NCBI GenBank assembly: GCA_937127245.1
Contig: CAKZLU010000029.1
Span: 193,502-257,501, forward strand
From: an uncultured Actinomycetes bacterium
GTDB lineage: Bacteria > Actinomycetota > Geothermincolia > Fen-727 > JACVIW01
Direction of reading: 5' to 3'
Length of the DNA stretch: 64,000 nucleotides
Shown: positions 46,377-56,410 of the stretch, in pieces
Layout of the letters: every line of letters starts with the position of its first letter
Position numbering within the stretch: the stretch's first letter is position 1
Translations under genes and position numbers: made by a program
The notes under the pieces: model-generated
The model's input: only the letters and a program-made list of their open reading frames with translations
Databases searched by the model: none
Told to the model about the DNA's origin: nothing

Positions 46377-49112
46377 ATGGGGGCGTCGCAAAATAAGTAC
46401 GTCTATGATTTCGAAGAAGGCACCAAAGACATGAGAGACCTTCTCGGCGGAAAGGGTGCCAATCTCGCTGAGATGACGCGCATAGGAATCCCAGTTCCAC
46501 CAGGTTTCACCATAACAACCGAAGCATGCGTTTATTTCTCACGCGAGGGGGATTTCCCGCCTGGTTTGCGCGAGGAGGTCGCCGAGCACTTGAAAAGGCT
46601 TGAGGAGAAGATGGGAAAGCGCCTCGGTGACCCGAATGACCCGCTTCTTGTTTCTGTTAGATCTGGGGCAAGAGCGAGCATGCCGGGAATGATGGACACC
46701 GTTTTAAACCTGGGCTTGAATGATGCATCCGTCCAGGGACTCACTTCAAAGATCGGAAATGAGAGGTTTGCCTGGGACTGCTACCGGAGATTCGTGGCGA
46801 TGTTCGGTGATGTGGTTCTTGGCTTGAAGCCTGAGAAAAAAGAGGAAAGAGACCCCTTTGACGTGATTCTTGAAGAGAAGAAAAAAGAGGTTGGTGCTAG
46901 CCTTGACAACGAGCTTTCCGCCGAAGACCTCAAGGACCTTGTTTATAAGTTCAAAGAGGAGATAAAGGGCAGAAAAGGAATTGAATTCCCTCAGGATCCG
47001 CTCGAGCAGCTTGAAAAAGCGATAATCGCAGTGTTCAAATCCTGGGACAATGAGAGAGCTGTTACTTACAGAAGGATTTACGACATACCGGATGATTGGG
47101 GTACGGCGGTAAACGTTCAGGCTATGGTGTTCGGTAATACCGGGGATAACTCGGGCACAGGCGTTGGTTTTACGCGGAACCCCGCCACTGGGGAAAAGAG
47201 AATATTCGGCGAGTTTTTGATGAACGCGCAGGGCGAAGACGTTGTCGCCGGAATCAGGACTCCCCTTCAGCTCGACGAGCTGAAAAACTACCTTCCCGAA
47301 GCCTATGACGAGCTTGTCCGTATCAGCGAAATTCTTGACAGGCATTACAGGGACATGCAGGATTTTGAGTTCACGATCCAGGATGGCAAGCTCTGGATGC
47401 TCCAAACGCGCTCCGGAAAGCGCACCGGGTTTGCCGCCATAAGAATTGCCATTGACATGGTTGAGGAAGGTCTCATCACTTCCGATGAGGCTCTTTCCAG
47501 AATTGACCCAGAAAGCCTCAATGACCTTCTCAGACCGGTTTTCGATCCGGAAGCCAAGGAAAAGGCAAGAAAAGAAGGCAAGATGGTTGCCACTGGGACA
47601 AAGGCCGGACCGGGCGCGGCGACGGGGCAGGTGGCGCTGTTCGCTTCGGATGCTCATGAATGGAAGTCGAAAGAACCCGGTGCCCGCATTCTTCTGGTAA
47701 GACACGAGACAAGTCCCGAAGACATAAAAGGCATGGCGGCGGCTGAGGGCTTTCTGACACAGTTTGGTGGGGCAACCTCGCACGCCGCGCTTGTGGCGAG
47801 GCAGATGGGAAAGGTTTGCATAGTGGGGTGCGGTGCCCTTGACATCGACTACGAGAACAGGTTGCTGAGTATAAGAAAGCCCGACGGAGAGGTCATCCAG
47901 GTAAGGGAGGGCGAGTGGCTCTCGCTGGACGGAACCGCGGGAGAAGTTTACCTAGGGAAAATCGAAACAAGACCTTCCGAAGTTGAGCAGGTGCTAATCA
48001 CCGGGACCCTGAAACCGGAAGATTCACAAATATACCAGGAGTTTGAGAAATTGATGAGATGGGCGGATGAGAGAAGAAGGTTGAAAATCCGCACGAACGC
48101 CGACACTCCTGAGCAGGCGAGCAAAGCCATCGCTTTTGGAGCGGAGGGAATAGGTCTGTGCAGGACAGAGCACATGTTCTTCGGCGAAGATCGAATAGTT
48201 GCTGTCAGGCAGATGATTCTTGCCGACACAGAGGAGGGAAGAAAGAAAGCTCTCGATAAGATTTTTCCAATGCAGAAGGATGATTTTGCCGGAATCTTTC
48301 GAGTTATGGAGGGAAGACCCGTGACGATTCGCCTTCTTGACCCACCCCTTCATGAATTTCTTCCGCAAGGAAAAGAGGAGATCGCCGAAGTGGCGCGCGA
48401 ACTAGGGGTTAGTGTTGATGTGGTTGAGGAGCGCAACAGGCACTTGAAGGAAGCAAACCCGATGCTCGGTCACAGAGGATGTCGCTTAGGGGTAACCCAT
48501 CCTGAGATATACAGAATGCAGGTGAGAGCAATAATATCTGCCGCCTGCGAAGTGGCAGCTCAAGGGGTTCCGGTAAAGCCTGAAATAATGATTCCCCTCA
48601 TTGCTACAGGGCATGAGATGTCATTTTTTGCAAATCTTGTTCGCGAGGTCGCCTCCGAGGTGATGAACGAGCGCGGGGTTGAAATCGAATACTCTGTGGG
48701 TACCATGGTTGAGCTTCCCAGGGCATGCGTGGTGGCTGACGAGATAGCCCAGAACGCCGAGTTTTTCTCCTTTGGAACAAATGACTTGACGCAGACGGTT
48801 TACGGAATATCAAGGGATGACGTGAAAGGATTCCTGCCCACGTATATCGACATGGACATTTTCCCGTTTGACCCCTTCCACAGGCTTGACCAGGAGGGAG
48901 TCGGTGATCTCATGAGAATGGGCATAGAGCGCGGCAGAAAGCAACGGGCGGACTTGAAAGTTGGGATTTGCGGCGAGCACGGGGGCGAGCCTTCGAGCGT
49001 TAGATTCTGCCACAGGATAGGCCTTGACTACGTTTCATGTTCCCCCTACAGGGTGCCGGTTGCGCGGCTTGCCGCAGCTCAAGCTAACCTGGGCGATAAG
49101 GAAGCTGATTAG
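46377..49112 (+). CDS. ppdK: Pyruvate, phosphate dikinase
   Basis: PPDK interconverts pyruvate + ATP + phosphate and PEP + AMP + pyrophosphate, working in glycolysis or gluconeogenesis. The product (911 residues) has an N-terminal ATP-grasp domain (FEEGTKDMRDLLGGKGANLAEM). The phospho-His swivelling domain has GGATSHAALVARQMGK near residue 468, and the C-terminal TIM barrel ends with VGICGEHGGEPSSVRFCHRIGLDYVSCSPYRVP. The ATG at 46377 follows GGAGG by five bases; the ATG at 46365 lies before that site. glyS-ppdK-dgt-dnaG-rpoD order is common in anaerobic Gram-positives. Confidence 0.97.
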   Translation: MGASQNKYVYDFEEGTKDMRDLLGGKGANLAEMTRIGIPVPPGFTITTEACVYFSREGDFPPGLREEVAEHLKRLEEKMGKRLGDPNDPLLVSVRSGARASMPGMMDTVLNLGLNDASVQGLTSKIGNERFAWDCYRRFVAMFGDVVLGLKPEKKEERDPFDVILEEKKKEVGASLDNELSAEDLKDLVYKFKEEIKGRKGIEFPQDPLEQLEKAIIAVFKSWDNERAVTYRRIYDIPDDWGTAVNVQAMVFGNTGDNSGTGVGFTRNPATGEKRIFGEFLMNAQGEDVVAGIRTPLQLDELKNYLPEAYDELVRISEILDRHYRDMQDFEFTIQDGKLWMLQTRSGKRTGFAAIRIAIDMVEEGLITSDEALSRIDPESLNDLLRPVFDPEAKEKARKEGKMVATGTKAGPGAATGQVALFASDAHEWKSKEPGARILLVRHETSPEDIKGMAAAEGFLTQFGGATSHAALVARQMGKVCIVGCGALDIDYENRLLSIRKPDGEVIQVREGEWLSLDGTAGEVYLGKIETRPSEVEQVLITGTLKPEDSQIYQEFEKLMRWADERRRLKIRTNADTPEQASKAIAFGAEGIGLCRTEHMFFGEDRIVAVRQMILADTEEGRKKALDKIFPMQKDDFAGIFRVMEGRPVTIRLLDPPLHEFLPQGKEEIAEVARELGVSVDVVEERNRHLKEANPMLGHRGCRLGVTHPEIYRMQVRAIISAACEVAAQGVPVKPEIMIPLIATGHEMSFFANLVREVASEVMNERGVEIEYSVGTMVELPRACVVADEIAQNAEFFSFGTNDLTQTVYGISRDDVKGFLPTYIDMDIFPFDPFHRLDQEGVGDLMRMGIERGRKQRADLKVGICGEHGGEPSSVRFCHRIGLDYVSCSPYRVPVARLAAAQANLGDKEAD

Positions 49113-49127
49113 AGAGGAGACTGAGTC

Positions 49128-49721
49128 ATGTTAATTGTTGGAATTAACGGTTCACCGGACCGCTCCGGGAGCACCGCTTTTCTGATCGAGGAGATTCTGA
49201 AACACTGCGTCTCGCTCGGCGCGCAGACTCAGATTATTCAAGTTATGGACGCCTTGAGGGAGCAGGAAAGACCCTACTGCATAGCCTGCGCCACTCCTTG
49301 CCCGGAGAAATGCCATCAAATTGAAAGCCTGGCAAACGCTTACGACCTTTTGAGGAAATGCGACGCGCTAGTGGTGGGAAGTCCCGTTTATTTCGGTACT
49401 TTAAGCGCGCCGCTGAAAGCTTTCTGGGACAAGAGCAGAAACCTGCGTGGGGAGAAGGCGCTGGTTAACAAACCCGCCGGAGCGGTCGCCGTAGGCGCGG
49501 CAAGGTTTGGTGGACAGGAGACGACCGTCAGGGCTATACAGGATATTCTTCTTGTCCACGGAATGCGCATAGTTGGTGACGGTTCGGAAAGGGGAGGCGC
49601 GGGGCATCAAGGGGTATGTGCCACCAGACCCGCAAATGAGGATTCCTTTGCGATCGAACGCGCTCGGATAATGGCACAGGGCTTGTATGAGGCTTCAAGG
49701 GAAAGGGAGTCTCGAGGTTGA
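49128..49721 (+). CDS. NADPH-dependent FMN reductase / iron-sulfur flavoprotein-like protein
   Basis: This 197-residue flavodoxin-fold protein has the FMN phosphate loop GINGSPDRSGSTAFLIEEIL and VVGSPVYFGTLSAPLKAFWD. A compact cysteine motif, CIACATPCPEKC near residues 51-62, resembles the [4Fe-4S]-binding segment of archaeal-type iron-sulfur flavoproteins, although spacing differs. It lies 15 bases after ppdK and overlaps the dgt start. The physiological partner is unknown; reduction of quinones or O2 species is plausible. Confidence 0.85.
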   Translation: MLIVGINGSPDRSGSTAFLIEEILKHCVSLGAQTQIIQVMDALREQERPYCIACATPCPEKCHQIESLANAYDLLRKCDALVVGSPVYFGTLSAPLKAFWDKSRNLRGEKALVNKPAGAVAVGAARFGGQETTVRAIQDILLVHGMRIVGDGSERGGAGHQGVCATRPANEDSFAIERARIMAQGLYEASRERESRG

Positions 49722-50719
49722 CAATCAAGGAGAGGATCGAGGAACTGGAAAGAAGGACGCTTTCTCCTAAAGCCTCTCTTTCCGCGGAAACAAAGGGAAG
49801 GATGCGCCCCGAGCAACCGTGCTCCATAAGGACGGAGTATCAGAGAGACCGAGACAGGATAATCCATTCCAAATCATTCAGAAGGCTAAAACACAAGACC
49901 CAGGTTTTCCTTGCCCCGGAGGGAGACCATTACAGGACCCGACTGACGCACACGATGGAGGTCTCCCAAATTTCGCGGACGGTGGCGCGCGCTTTGCTTT
50001 TAAACGAGGATTTGACCGAGGCAATAGCTCTCGGGCATGACTTGGGACACACTCCTTTCGGCCATATAGGAGAGAACGCGCTTTCCAAGTTTCTTCCCAA
50101 CAAGTTCGAGCATAACAAACAGAGTCTGAGAGTTGTTGACGTTCTTGAGTATGAGGGGAAGGGTTTGAATCTTACCTGGGAAGTTAGGGATGGCATACTC
50201 AACCATACTGGAGAGGGAATGCCATCCACGCTCGAGGGTCAAATAGTCAGAATCGCTGATAGAATAGCGTATATCAATCACGATATTGACGATGCGCTGC
50301 GGGCTGGAATACTTAAGCCAGAGGACCTTCCCACAGAGCCTATCGAGGTCATGGGGCGCTATCCCGGGCAGAGGATAGATTATCTCACTCACGACCTTGT
50401 GGAAAACAGTTTTGGCAGGGACGAGATTCAAATGAGCCCAAAGACCGCGCGGCTGATGAACGAGCTACGGGAATTCCTGTTCGAGAAGGTATACATTGGT
50501 TCGATTGCGAAGACAGAGGAGGAGAAGGCTGTTCGCGTGCTCGAGTCACTTGCCGAGTTCTACATTGCCAAGCCGCATGAGATGCCTGACGAGTTCCAAC
50601 CGAAGAAGGAAGAGGACCTATACATAAAAGTCTGTGATTACGTGGCTGGCATGACTGACAGGTACGCGCTTAGAAAGTACCAGGAGTTATTCATGCCGAG
50701 CTCCTGGATGGTCGATTGA
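49718..50719 (+). CDS. dgt: Deoxyguanosinetriphosphate triphosphohydrolase-like protein
   Basis: This HD-domain dNTP triphosphohydrolase controls dNTP pools. The 333-residue protein shows YQRDRDRIIHSKSFRRLKHKTQVF and the metal-binding residues in RLTHTMEVSQI (His near residue 77), then GHDLGHTPFGHIGE, and RIADRIAYINHDIDDA. The start is a TTG overlapping the stop of the preceding gene (TTGA). The location immediately before dnaG is conserved in many Gram-positive genomes. Confidence 0.94.
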   Translation: MTIKERIEELERRTLSPKASLSAETKGRMRPEQPCSIRTEYQRDRDRIIHSKSFRRLKHKTQVFLAPEGDHYRTRLTHTMEVSQISRTVARALLLNEDLTEAIALGHDLGHTPFGHIGENALSKFLPNKFEHNKQSLRVVDVLEYEGKGLNLTWEVRDGILNHTGEGMPSTLEGQIVRIADRIAYINHDIDDALRAGILKPEDLPTEPIEVMGRYPGQRIDYLTHDLVENSFGRDEIQMSPKTARLMNELREFLFEKVYIGSIAKTEEEKAVRVLESLAEFYIAKPHEMPDEFQPKKEEDLYIKVCDYVAGMTDRYALRKYQELFMPSSWMVD

Positions 50720-50768
50720 TTATGCGTGCTGCGGGACCATACACCTGCTGTCCGAAACCGCCGCTTAC

Positions 50769-50786
50769 AGGTCATAGCGATGACCT
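50769..50786 (+). promoter_or_regulatory. Small hairpin upstream of the dnaG ribosome-binding site
   Basis: AGGTCAT-AGCG-ATGACCT is a perfect seven-base stem with a tetraloop. It ends just before the AGGTGAG of dnaG, so it could influence translation or mark an RNA-processing site in the dgt-dnaG-rpoD transcript. Confidence 0.35.
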
Positions 50787-50802
50787 TTAGAGGTGAGCTT
50801 TA

Positions 50803-52647
50803 ATGTCGCCTTCAGGGCGAATAAGGGATACAGACATCGAGGAAGTAAGAGAGAGAACGGATATCGTTCAACTTATATCCGAGTACGTGCCTTTAAAGAA
50901 ATCAGGGCGTGAGTTCAGGGGACCATGCCCTTTTCACGCGGAAAAGGACCCTTCATTTTACGTGAACCCCGCAAAAGGAGTTTACTTCTGCTTCGGATGC
51001 AAAGCCTCGGGTGGGGTTTTCAATTTTCTCATGCAGATTGAGGGTTTAAGTTTCAATGAGGCTGTGGAAAAACTCGCCGATAGGCTCGGTTACCGGCTTA
51101 CCTACGAGTTGCTGACGCCCGAGGAGGAGAAAGCCCGCTCAGCGAAAGACAGGCTATTTGACCTTTTGAGAACAGCGGCCGAGTACTATAACCACCTTTT
51201 AACCGAAACCAATGAGGGCAAAGAGGGGCTATCCTATCTTGAACGCAGGGGAATCGGACCTGAGGTGATTAAAAGCTTCATGCTTGGATTTGCGCCTGCC
51301 GGTTGGAGCCATCTTTCGGAGTTTCTCGCTAAGAAAGGCTATTCGGAAAGAGAAATCGTCACCGCTGGTCTTGCTAAGCCGCGTCCAAGAGCCCCCAGCG
51401 GCGAAAGAGGAATCTACGACATATTCAGAAATAGGATAATATTTCCCATTTTTGACTCGAGAGGCAGGGTAATAGCTTTCGGGGGGCGCTGTCTTGATGA
51501 GACAGCATCCCCCGAGGAGCCCAAATACATTAACTCCCCCGAAACGCCTGTTTATCAGAAGAGCAAGGTTCTCTACGGCTTTTATCAGGCAAGAAAGAGC
51601 ATCCAGGACAAGGGGGAAATAATAATCGTCGAAGGCTATACTGATCTTCTCGCTCTTTTCAAGGCTGGAATAACCTGGGCCGTGGCGACATTAGGCACTG
51701 CACTAACAGTTCACCACTTTTCTCTTCTCGGGAAGTTCTGTGAGAGGATATACTTAGCTTTTGACTCGGACCGTGCGGGGATAGAGGCTGCCAGAAGGCC
51801 GATTGATTTCTGGGATAGGTTCAGAATAGAAACTTTCGTTGTCAATCTTCCGGATGGAGAGGACCCCGCTTCAATGATGGAGAGTGGCAAGGTAGATGAG
51901 TTCCTCCAACTCCTCTCGAGCGCCGAGGGGCTTTTCGAGTTCGCGGCAAAGCTCACGGTCAGCAGGTATGATACCAAAACCGCGCTTGGCAGGACGAAAG
52001 CCTTAGAATCTTGCGTGCCCCTTCTTGCAAAACTCTCAACCGATGATTTGAAGCCGTTGAGAGATGACTTGATAAGAAAACTCAGCGGCTGGCTTGATCT
52101 CCCGCAGGAAACCGTAAGAATTTTCTCAAGAAGGGCTTTAAGGGGGAAAAGGTCCTCCCGCGAAACCGACTCCACCGGAATCTTGACGCCTTCCTCGCGA
52201 ATAGAAAGGGAAGCGCTTCGCATACTTCTGCATGATCCTATAGCCTTAATTGAGCATTCTTACCTTGACGCGGACTATTTCGAGGATGAAATAAACAAAA
52301 AAATTATCTCAATGCTGAAGGAAATCCTATCTTTTGGCGAAGAAGAAATAATTGCCAGTTATGAGAGGATGGTATCGAAAATGCTTGAATCACTGCAGGA
52401 GGGGGAACTTAAAGAGAGGATTGCGCGTCTATTAATTGAGAGCCCCCCCGATGATGTGGATGGCTCGAGGGACAAAGTCTTTGAGCGGTTGTCTTATCTG
52501 TTTTTCAAGAGGATGAAAAGGAGGATCGAGGCCGAGATAGGAAAAATCGACAAAAAGCTTGAACCCAAGAAGTATGAGGCGCTCTGTAACAGATTGATAG
52601 AGATAGACCAGGTAATTAAGGAGCAGTTCCCCTACGACCACAGTTGA
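50803..52647 (+). CDS. dnaG: DNA primase
   Basis: DnaG synthesises RNA primers at the replication fork. The 614-residue protein has the CHC2 zinc finger (CPFHAEKDPSFYVNPA, then YFCFGCKASGG, residues 43-68). The Toprim catalytic core contains IIVEGYTDLLAL and YLAFDSDRAGIEAARR, and a C-terminal helicase-interaction region follows. AGGTGAG lies upstream of the ATG. rpoD follows after 150 bases. Confidence 0.98.
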   Translation: MSPSGRIRDTDIEEVRERTDIVQLISEYVPLKKSGREFRGPCPFHAEKDPSFYVNPAKGVYFCFGCKASGGVFNFLMQIEGLSFNEAVEKLADRLGYRLTYELLTPEEEKARSAKDRLFDLLRTAAEYYNHLLTETNEGKEGLSYLERRGIGPEVIKSFMLGFAPAGWSHLSEFLAKKGYSEREIVTAGLAKPRPRAPSGERGIYDIFRNRIIFPIFDSRGRVIAFGGRCLDETASPEEPKYINSPETPVYQKSKVLYGFYQARKSIQDKGEIIIVEGYTDLLALFKAGITWAVATLGTALTVHHFSLLGKFCERIYLAFDSDRAGIEAARRPIDFWDRFRIETFVVNLPDGEDPASMMESGKVDEFLQLLSSAEGLFEFAAKLTVSRYDTKTALGRTKALESCVPLLAKLSTDDLKPLRDDLIRKLSGWLDLPQETVRIFSRRALRGKRSSRETDSTGILTPSSRIEREALRILLHDPIALIEHSYLDADYFEDEINKKIISMLKEILSFGEEEIIASYERMVSKMLESLQEGELKERIARLLIESPPDDVDGSRDKVFERLSYLFFKRMKRRIEAEIGKIDKKLEPKKYEALCNRLIEIDQVIKEQFPYDHS

Positions 52648-52797
52648 CGTTTTATCATATGGTTTTGATGTTCTATAATTATAAAAATTTATTGTTTCAA
52701 ATTTGCTGCTATTTACGTTTTATCGAAGTGGTGACCCTTGCTCTTCACTGATGATTTTTCTGATTTCAAATCTTGATAAGGGAAGGTGAGATTTTAC

Positions 52798-53988
52798 GTG
52801 TCTGATGAATGGAAAGACCTTGATTTCGACGAGATAAGGGATCTCGCCGAAATGGGCAAGGAGAAAGGTTTTTTAACTACGGATGAGATATTGGAAAGGC
52901 TTAAGGTAGTGGAGTTGACTCCTGACCAGATTGACAGCGTTTTTGTGCGACTTTCCGACATGGGCATAGAGATTACCGATGAGGTCGTTGATGAGATAAA
53001 GGACGAGATCGACATCACGGGGGACAAAATCGCGGAGAAACTCATCGGTGAGGATATAGACCTTTCGGTTCAAGCGGCCACCAACGACCCGGTGAGAATG
53101 TACCTGAAGGAAATTGGTAAGGTTCCGCTCCTTACCGCTGAGGAGGAGGTGGAACTTGCAAAAAAGATTGAGGCAAGGGAAAAGGCGCTCGAAAAATTGA
53201 ATTCGGGTCAAAATTTGAGCGAGAAGGAGATCGAAAGGCTCAGGAAAATAGAGGCGGAGGGTTTGGAAGCGAAGAAGAAGCTGGTCGAGGCTAACCTCCG
53301 GCTCGTCGTAAGTATTGCCAAAAGGTACGTGGGCAGGGGGATGCTCTTTCTCGATCTTATCCAGGAGGGGAACCTCGGTCTAATTAGAGCTGTGGAGAAG
53401 TTCGATTACTCTAAAGGTTATAAGTTCAGTACTTATGCCACGTGGTGGATAAGGCAGGCCATAACGAGGGCAATTGCCGACCAGGCGCGCACCATTAGAA
53501 TACCCGTGCACATGGTGGAGACCATAAACAAACTTGTCAGAGTCCAGAGGCAACTTCTTCAGGACCTCGGCAGGGAACCCACACCCGAGGAGATCGCTGA
53601 GGAAATGGAGATATCCCCGGAGAAGGTGAGGGAGATACTGAAGGTCAGCCAGGAGCCGGTATCTCTGGAGACTCCCATTGGGGAGGAAGAGGACAGTCAT
53701 TTAGGCGATTTCATAGAGGACAGGACCGTTGAGGTTCCGGGCGAGGCCGCGGCGACAAAACTGTTGAGGGAACAGCTCGAGGAAGTTCTTGACGATTTAA
53801 GCACGAGGGAAAAAAGAGTTATCCAGCTGAGGTTCGGGCTTTTAGACGGGCAGCCGAGGACTTTGGAGGAAGTGGGGAGGGTCTTCGGTGTTACCCGCGA
53901 ACGCATAAGGCAGATAGAATCAAAAACTCTCGCCAAGCTCAGGCATCCGTGCAGAAGCGGCAAACTCCGCGACTATATAGAGGAATAA
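52798..53988 (+). CDS. rpoD: Primary RNA polymerase sigma factor (sigma-70/SigA)
   Basis: This is the housekeeping sigma factor. The product (396 residues) has a region 1.1-like acidic N-terminus and region 1.2 ([21 protein letters not shown]). Region 2 carries the -10 recognition helix ([22 protein letters not shown] is spread across it). Region 3 and region 4.2 with [20 protein letters not shown] follow. The GTG at 52798, about eight bases after AGGTGA, is preferred over the GTG at 52786 that overlaps the site. A TATAAT-like stretch near 52674 may provide a separate promoter. Confidence 0.97.
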   Translation: MSDEWKDLDFDEIRDLAEMGKEKGFLTTDEILERLKVVELTPDQIDSVFVRLSDMGIEITDEVVDEIKDEIDITGDKIAEKLIGEDIDLSVQAATNDPVRMYLKEIGKVPLLTAEEEVELAKKIEAREKALEKLNSGQNLSEKEIERLRKIEAEGLEAKKKLVEANLRLVVSIAKRYVGRGMLFLDLIQEGNLGLIRAVEKFDYSKGYKFSTYATWWIRQAITRAIADQARTIRIPVHMVETINKLVRVQRQLLQDLGREPTPEEIAEEMEISPEKVREILKVSQEPVSLETPIGEEEDSHLGDFIEDRTVEVPGEAAATKLLREQLEEVLDDLSTREKRVIQLRFGLLDGQPRTLEEVGRVFGVTRERIRQIESKTLAKLRHPCRSGKLRDYIEE

Positions 53989-54143
53989 GAGTCTCACAAT
54001 CTTTTTTAGGATTGCGACCGAGGATTTCTGGTTGAGGGTTATCATTCCCGCGCGCGTGTTTGGATGCTATCTTTGTGTCTAACTTGATTCTATAATGAAT
54101 GTCTGTTTTGCTGATGCTTGGCAATCTGGGAAAGGGGCGGAAA

Positions 54144-54440
54144 ATGGCTGCTGAAGCTTATCATGAACCCTATGAGTCGGTTAGCGAGGAAGCGCGCGAT
54201 TTTCACAGGGCGATAGTGTCACTCATTGAGGAACTTGAGGCCATTGATTGGTATCATCAAAGGATATCTGCCACCAAGGATGAGGAGCTTAAAGGTATCC
54301 TCGCGCACAACAGGGATGAGGAAAAGGAGCATGCAGCCATGCTCCTTGAGTACTTGAGAAGAAAAGATGAGGCACTCTCAAAAGAACTTAAGGAATATCT
54401 TTTCACCGAAAAGAACCTTCTCGAAATCGAGGAGGAATGA
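54144..54440 (+). CDS. Encapsulated-ferritin-type (EncFtn-like) ferroxidase without a cargo tag
   Basis: This 98-residue protein matches the EncFtn pattern closely: SEEARDFHRAIVSLIEELEAIDWYHQR, then KDEELKGILAHNRDEEKEHAAMLLEYLRR, with the Glu/His metal ligands in place. EncFtn forms a decameric ring that oxidises Fe2+ inside encapsulin shells. The usual C-terminal targeting peptide after the ferritin domain is absent; the chain ends NLLEIEEE and the stop overlaps the next gene. No encapsulin shell gene is adjacent. The ATG at 54144 is set by AAAGGGG. It begins the iron/oxygen-defence island. Confidence 0.88.
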   Translation: MAAEAYHEPYESVSEEARDFHRAIVSLIEELEAIDWYHQRISATKDEELKGILAHNRDEEKEHAAMLLEYLRRKDEALSKELKEYLFTEKNLLEIEEE

Positions 54441-55288
54441 AACCAAGCCTCACCCAGAATGAGAAACTAAGATTCGAGCAGACATTACACCTGAAAGACG
54501 CTCTTGAGCGCCTGTATTTTCATTTTAACCGCAGAAAGTATGTCTTTTTAGACCCTTTAGAGTTCCTCTATCTTTATGAGGATGTGAAAGACAGGGAAAT
54601 CGCGGGAATCGTCGCTTCCTCTCTCGCATTTGGTAAGGTCGAAAATATTCTGAAAAACGTCTGGCATGTTCTTAGGGTTCTCGGCGAAAAGCCCTCGGAG
54701 TTCCTTTTGGAAAATAAACCCTCCTCCATCCAGAAGGCTCTCAACGGCTTTAAGCACCGCTGGATTGAGGCTGAGGGGATCGTCGCGCTTCTGGATGGGA
54801 TCAAGCTTGCGATTGAAGAGTTTGGTTCGCTAAATCGTTGTTTCTTACACTGCCTGCCCGAAAATTCTCCCCACGTTTTAATAGCTCTTGCCCCTTTCGC
54901 TTCCGCGCTGAGGCGAGGGGGTAACCAGGTTTGTTCGCGTTTGATTCCAAACCCGGAGCTCGGGAGCGCGTGCAAGCGTCTCAATCTCTTTTTGCGGTGG
55001 ATGGTCAGAAAAGACGACGTTGACCCGGGCGGGTGGACGGGAATCAACCCCTCGATGCTGATAATTCCGCTTGATACGCACATGCACAAAATATCTCTTA
55101 GGCTCGGTCTTACAAAGAGACGTCAAGCGGATATGAGGACAGCGCTCGAGATCACGCGCGCTTTCAAGCAAATTGCGCCAAGTGATCCGGTGCGTTATGA
55201 TTTTGCCCTCACGCGGCTGGGAATACACCCGGAGGCACGGGGCATGCTTGATCCTTTTCTGGGCGGCATAAAGGGTTGCTCTGTTTGA
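54437..55288 (+). CDS. TIGR02757 (DUF2400) family protein
   Basis: This 283-residue soluble protein shows the family features DPLEFLYLYEDVKDREIAGIVASSLAFGKVENILKNV, a central WMVRKDDVDPGGW, and LIIPLDTHMHKISLRLGLTKRRQADMRTALEIT. Its C-terminus is RLGIHPEARG followed by a short tail. The family's biochemical role is not established. The helical architecture and the LDTH...RLGL region recall helix-hairpin-helix DNA glycosylases, which is an impression only. It overlaps the ferritin-like gene by ATGA. Confidence 0.9.
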   Translation: MKPSLTQNEKLRFEQTLHLKDALERLYFHFNRRKYVFLDPLEFLYLYEDVKDREIAGIVASSLAFGKVENILKNVWHVLRVLGEKPSEFLLENKPSSIQKALNGFKHRWIEAEGIVALLDGIKLAIEEFGSLNRCFLHCLPENSPHVLIALAPFASALRRGGNQVCSRLIPNPELGSACKRLNLFLRWMVRKDDVDPGGWTGINPSMLIIPLDTHMHKISLRLGLTKRRQADMRTALEITRAFKQIAPSDPVRYDFALTRLGIHPEARGMLDPFLGGIKGCSV

Positions 55289-55399
55289 ATTCTCGAATTG
55301 ATTTTAATCAGTGACCTTTTATTTGGTGTCTGTTATATTTTTTGCGCAGGGTTCTTAGATGCTCTGATATGAGAAAAGTTGTGAAGAGGAGGGATTTTC

Positions 55400-55975
55400 A
55401 TGGGAGATTTAAAAGGAACGAAAACTGAGGTTAACCTACTTACGGCATTTGCGGGCGAGTCTCAGGCGAGGAACCGATACACATACTTCGCAAGCCAGGC
55501 GCGGAAAGAGGGTTACATTCAGATTGCCCAAATCTTTGAGGAAACGGCAAATCAGGAGAAGGAGCATGCCAAGAGATTTTTCAAGTTTCTGGAAGGGGAC
55601 ATGGTTGAAATCTCCGCCGCTTTTCCGGCTGGAAAGATAGGTTCCACAGCTGAGAATTTGACAGCGGCGGCGGAAGGCGAAAATTACGAATGGAGTCAGA
55701 TGTATCCTGGTTTTGCCAGCGTTGCGCGTGAGGAAGGTTTTGAGGAAATCGCCAAGGTGTTTGAGGCTGTGTCCGTCGCAGAGAAGCAGCACGAGAGGCG
55801 CTACAGGGGTCTTTTGGCGAACATCAAGTCCGGTAAGGTTTTTAAGAAGGACGAGCCGGTAGTCTGGAGGTGTTTAAACTGCGGGTATCTGCATGAAGGT
55901 GAAGAGGCGCCCGAAGATTGTCCATCCTGCGCGCATCCACGCGATTATTTTGAGCTTCTCTGTGAAAACTGGTAA
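55400..55975 (+). CDS. rbr: Rubrerythrin
   Basis: Rubrerythrin is a cytoplasmic NADH-linked peroxidase of anaerobes. The 191-residue protein has the diiron four-helix bundle with its Glu/His ligands ([55 protein letters not shown]). The C-terminal rubredoxin domain follows ([12 protein letters not shown], then [14 protein letters not shown]). GAGGAGGG lies upstream of the ATG. A weak dyad (TGATT-TT-AATCA) at 55299-55310 could be an operator. Confidence 0.98.
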   Translation: MGDLKGTKTEVNLLTAFAGESQARNRYTYFASQARKEGYIQIAQIFEETANQEKEHAKRFFKFLEGDMVEISAAFPAGKIGSTAENLTAAAEGENYEWSQMYPGFASVAREEGFEEIAKVFEAVSVAEKQHERRYRGLLANIKSGKVFKKDEPVVWRCLNCGYLHEGEEAPEDCPSCAHPRDYFELLCENW

Positions 55976-56029
55976 GAGTATCCCGGTATACTTTTGGCTT
56001 TGAGTTTTCGAAAAAGGGAGGGTGAAAAG

Positions 56030-56410
56030 ATGGCTGAGAGATTACAGGTTTATGAGTGCGAAGTATGCGGCAATATCGTTGAGGTTTACAGGGGAGGAAA
56101 GGGTGAACTTGTTTGCTGCGGGCAGCCAATGAAACTGCTTGAGGCAAACACTGTCGACGCGGCGGTGGAAAAGCACGTCCCGGTAATAGAGAGGCTCGAT
56201 GGGAAGGTAAAGGTCAAAGTTGGAAGCGTTGCTCACCCCATGGTTCCTGAACATTACATCGAATGGATCGAGCTGAATACGGAAAGCGGAACCTGCGCCG
56301 TGTTCCTCAAGCCTGGTGATGAGCCCGAGGCAGAATTTGCGCTTCCTGAAGGAAAGATAGTTGCCCGCGAGCACTGCAATCTTCACTCTCTGTGGAAGGG
56401 GGAGGAGTAA
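56030..56410 (+). CDS. dfx: Desulfoferrodoxin (superoxide reductase)
   Basis: This enzyme reduces superoxide to H2O2 without making O2, with electrons from rubredoxin. The 126-residue protein has the desulforedoxin FeCys4 site ([12 protein letters not shown], then LVCCGQPM). The active-site Fe(His)4Cys ligands follow ([32 protein letters not shown]). The ATG at 56030 is fixed by GGGAGGGTG; an upstream ATG at 55994 lacks a site. It abuts the ferritin gene. Confidence 0.97.
   Translation: MAERLQVYECEVCGNIVEVYRGGKGELVCCGQPMKLLEANTVDAAVEKHVPVIERLDGKVKVKVGSVAHPMVPEHYIEWIELNTESGTCAVFLKPGDEPEAEFALPEGKIVAREHCNLHSLWKGEE

Noticed and set aside
53989-54143. Terminator after rpoD at CAATC-TTTTTTAG-GATTG
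   Set aside because: The stem is only five A/T-rich pairs and the T-run lies in the loop instead of after the stem, so it does not fit an intrinsic terminator on the plus strand.
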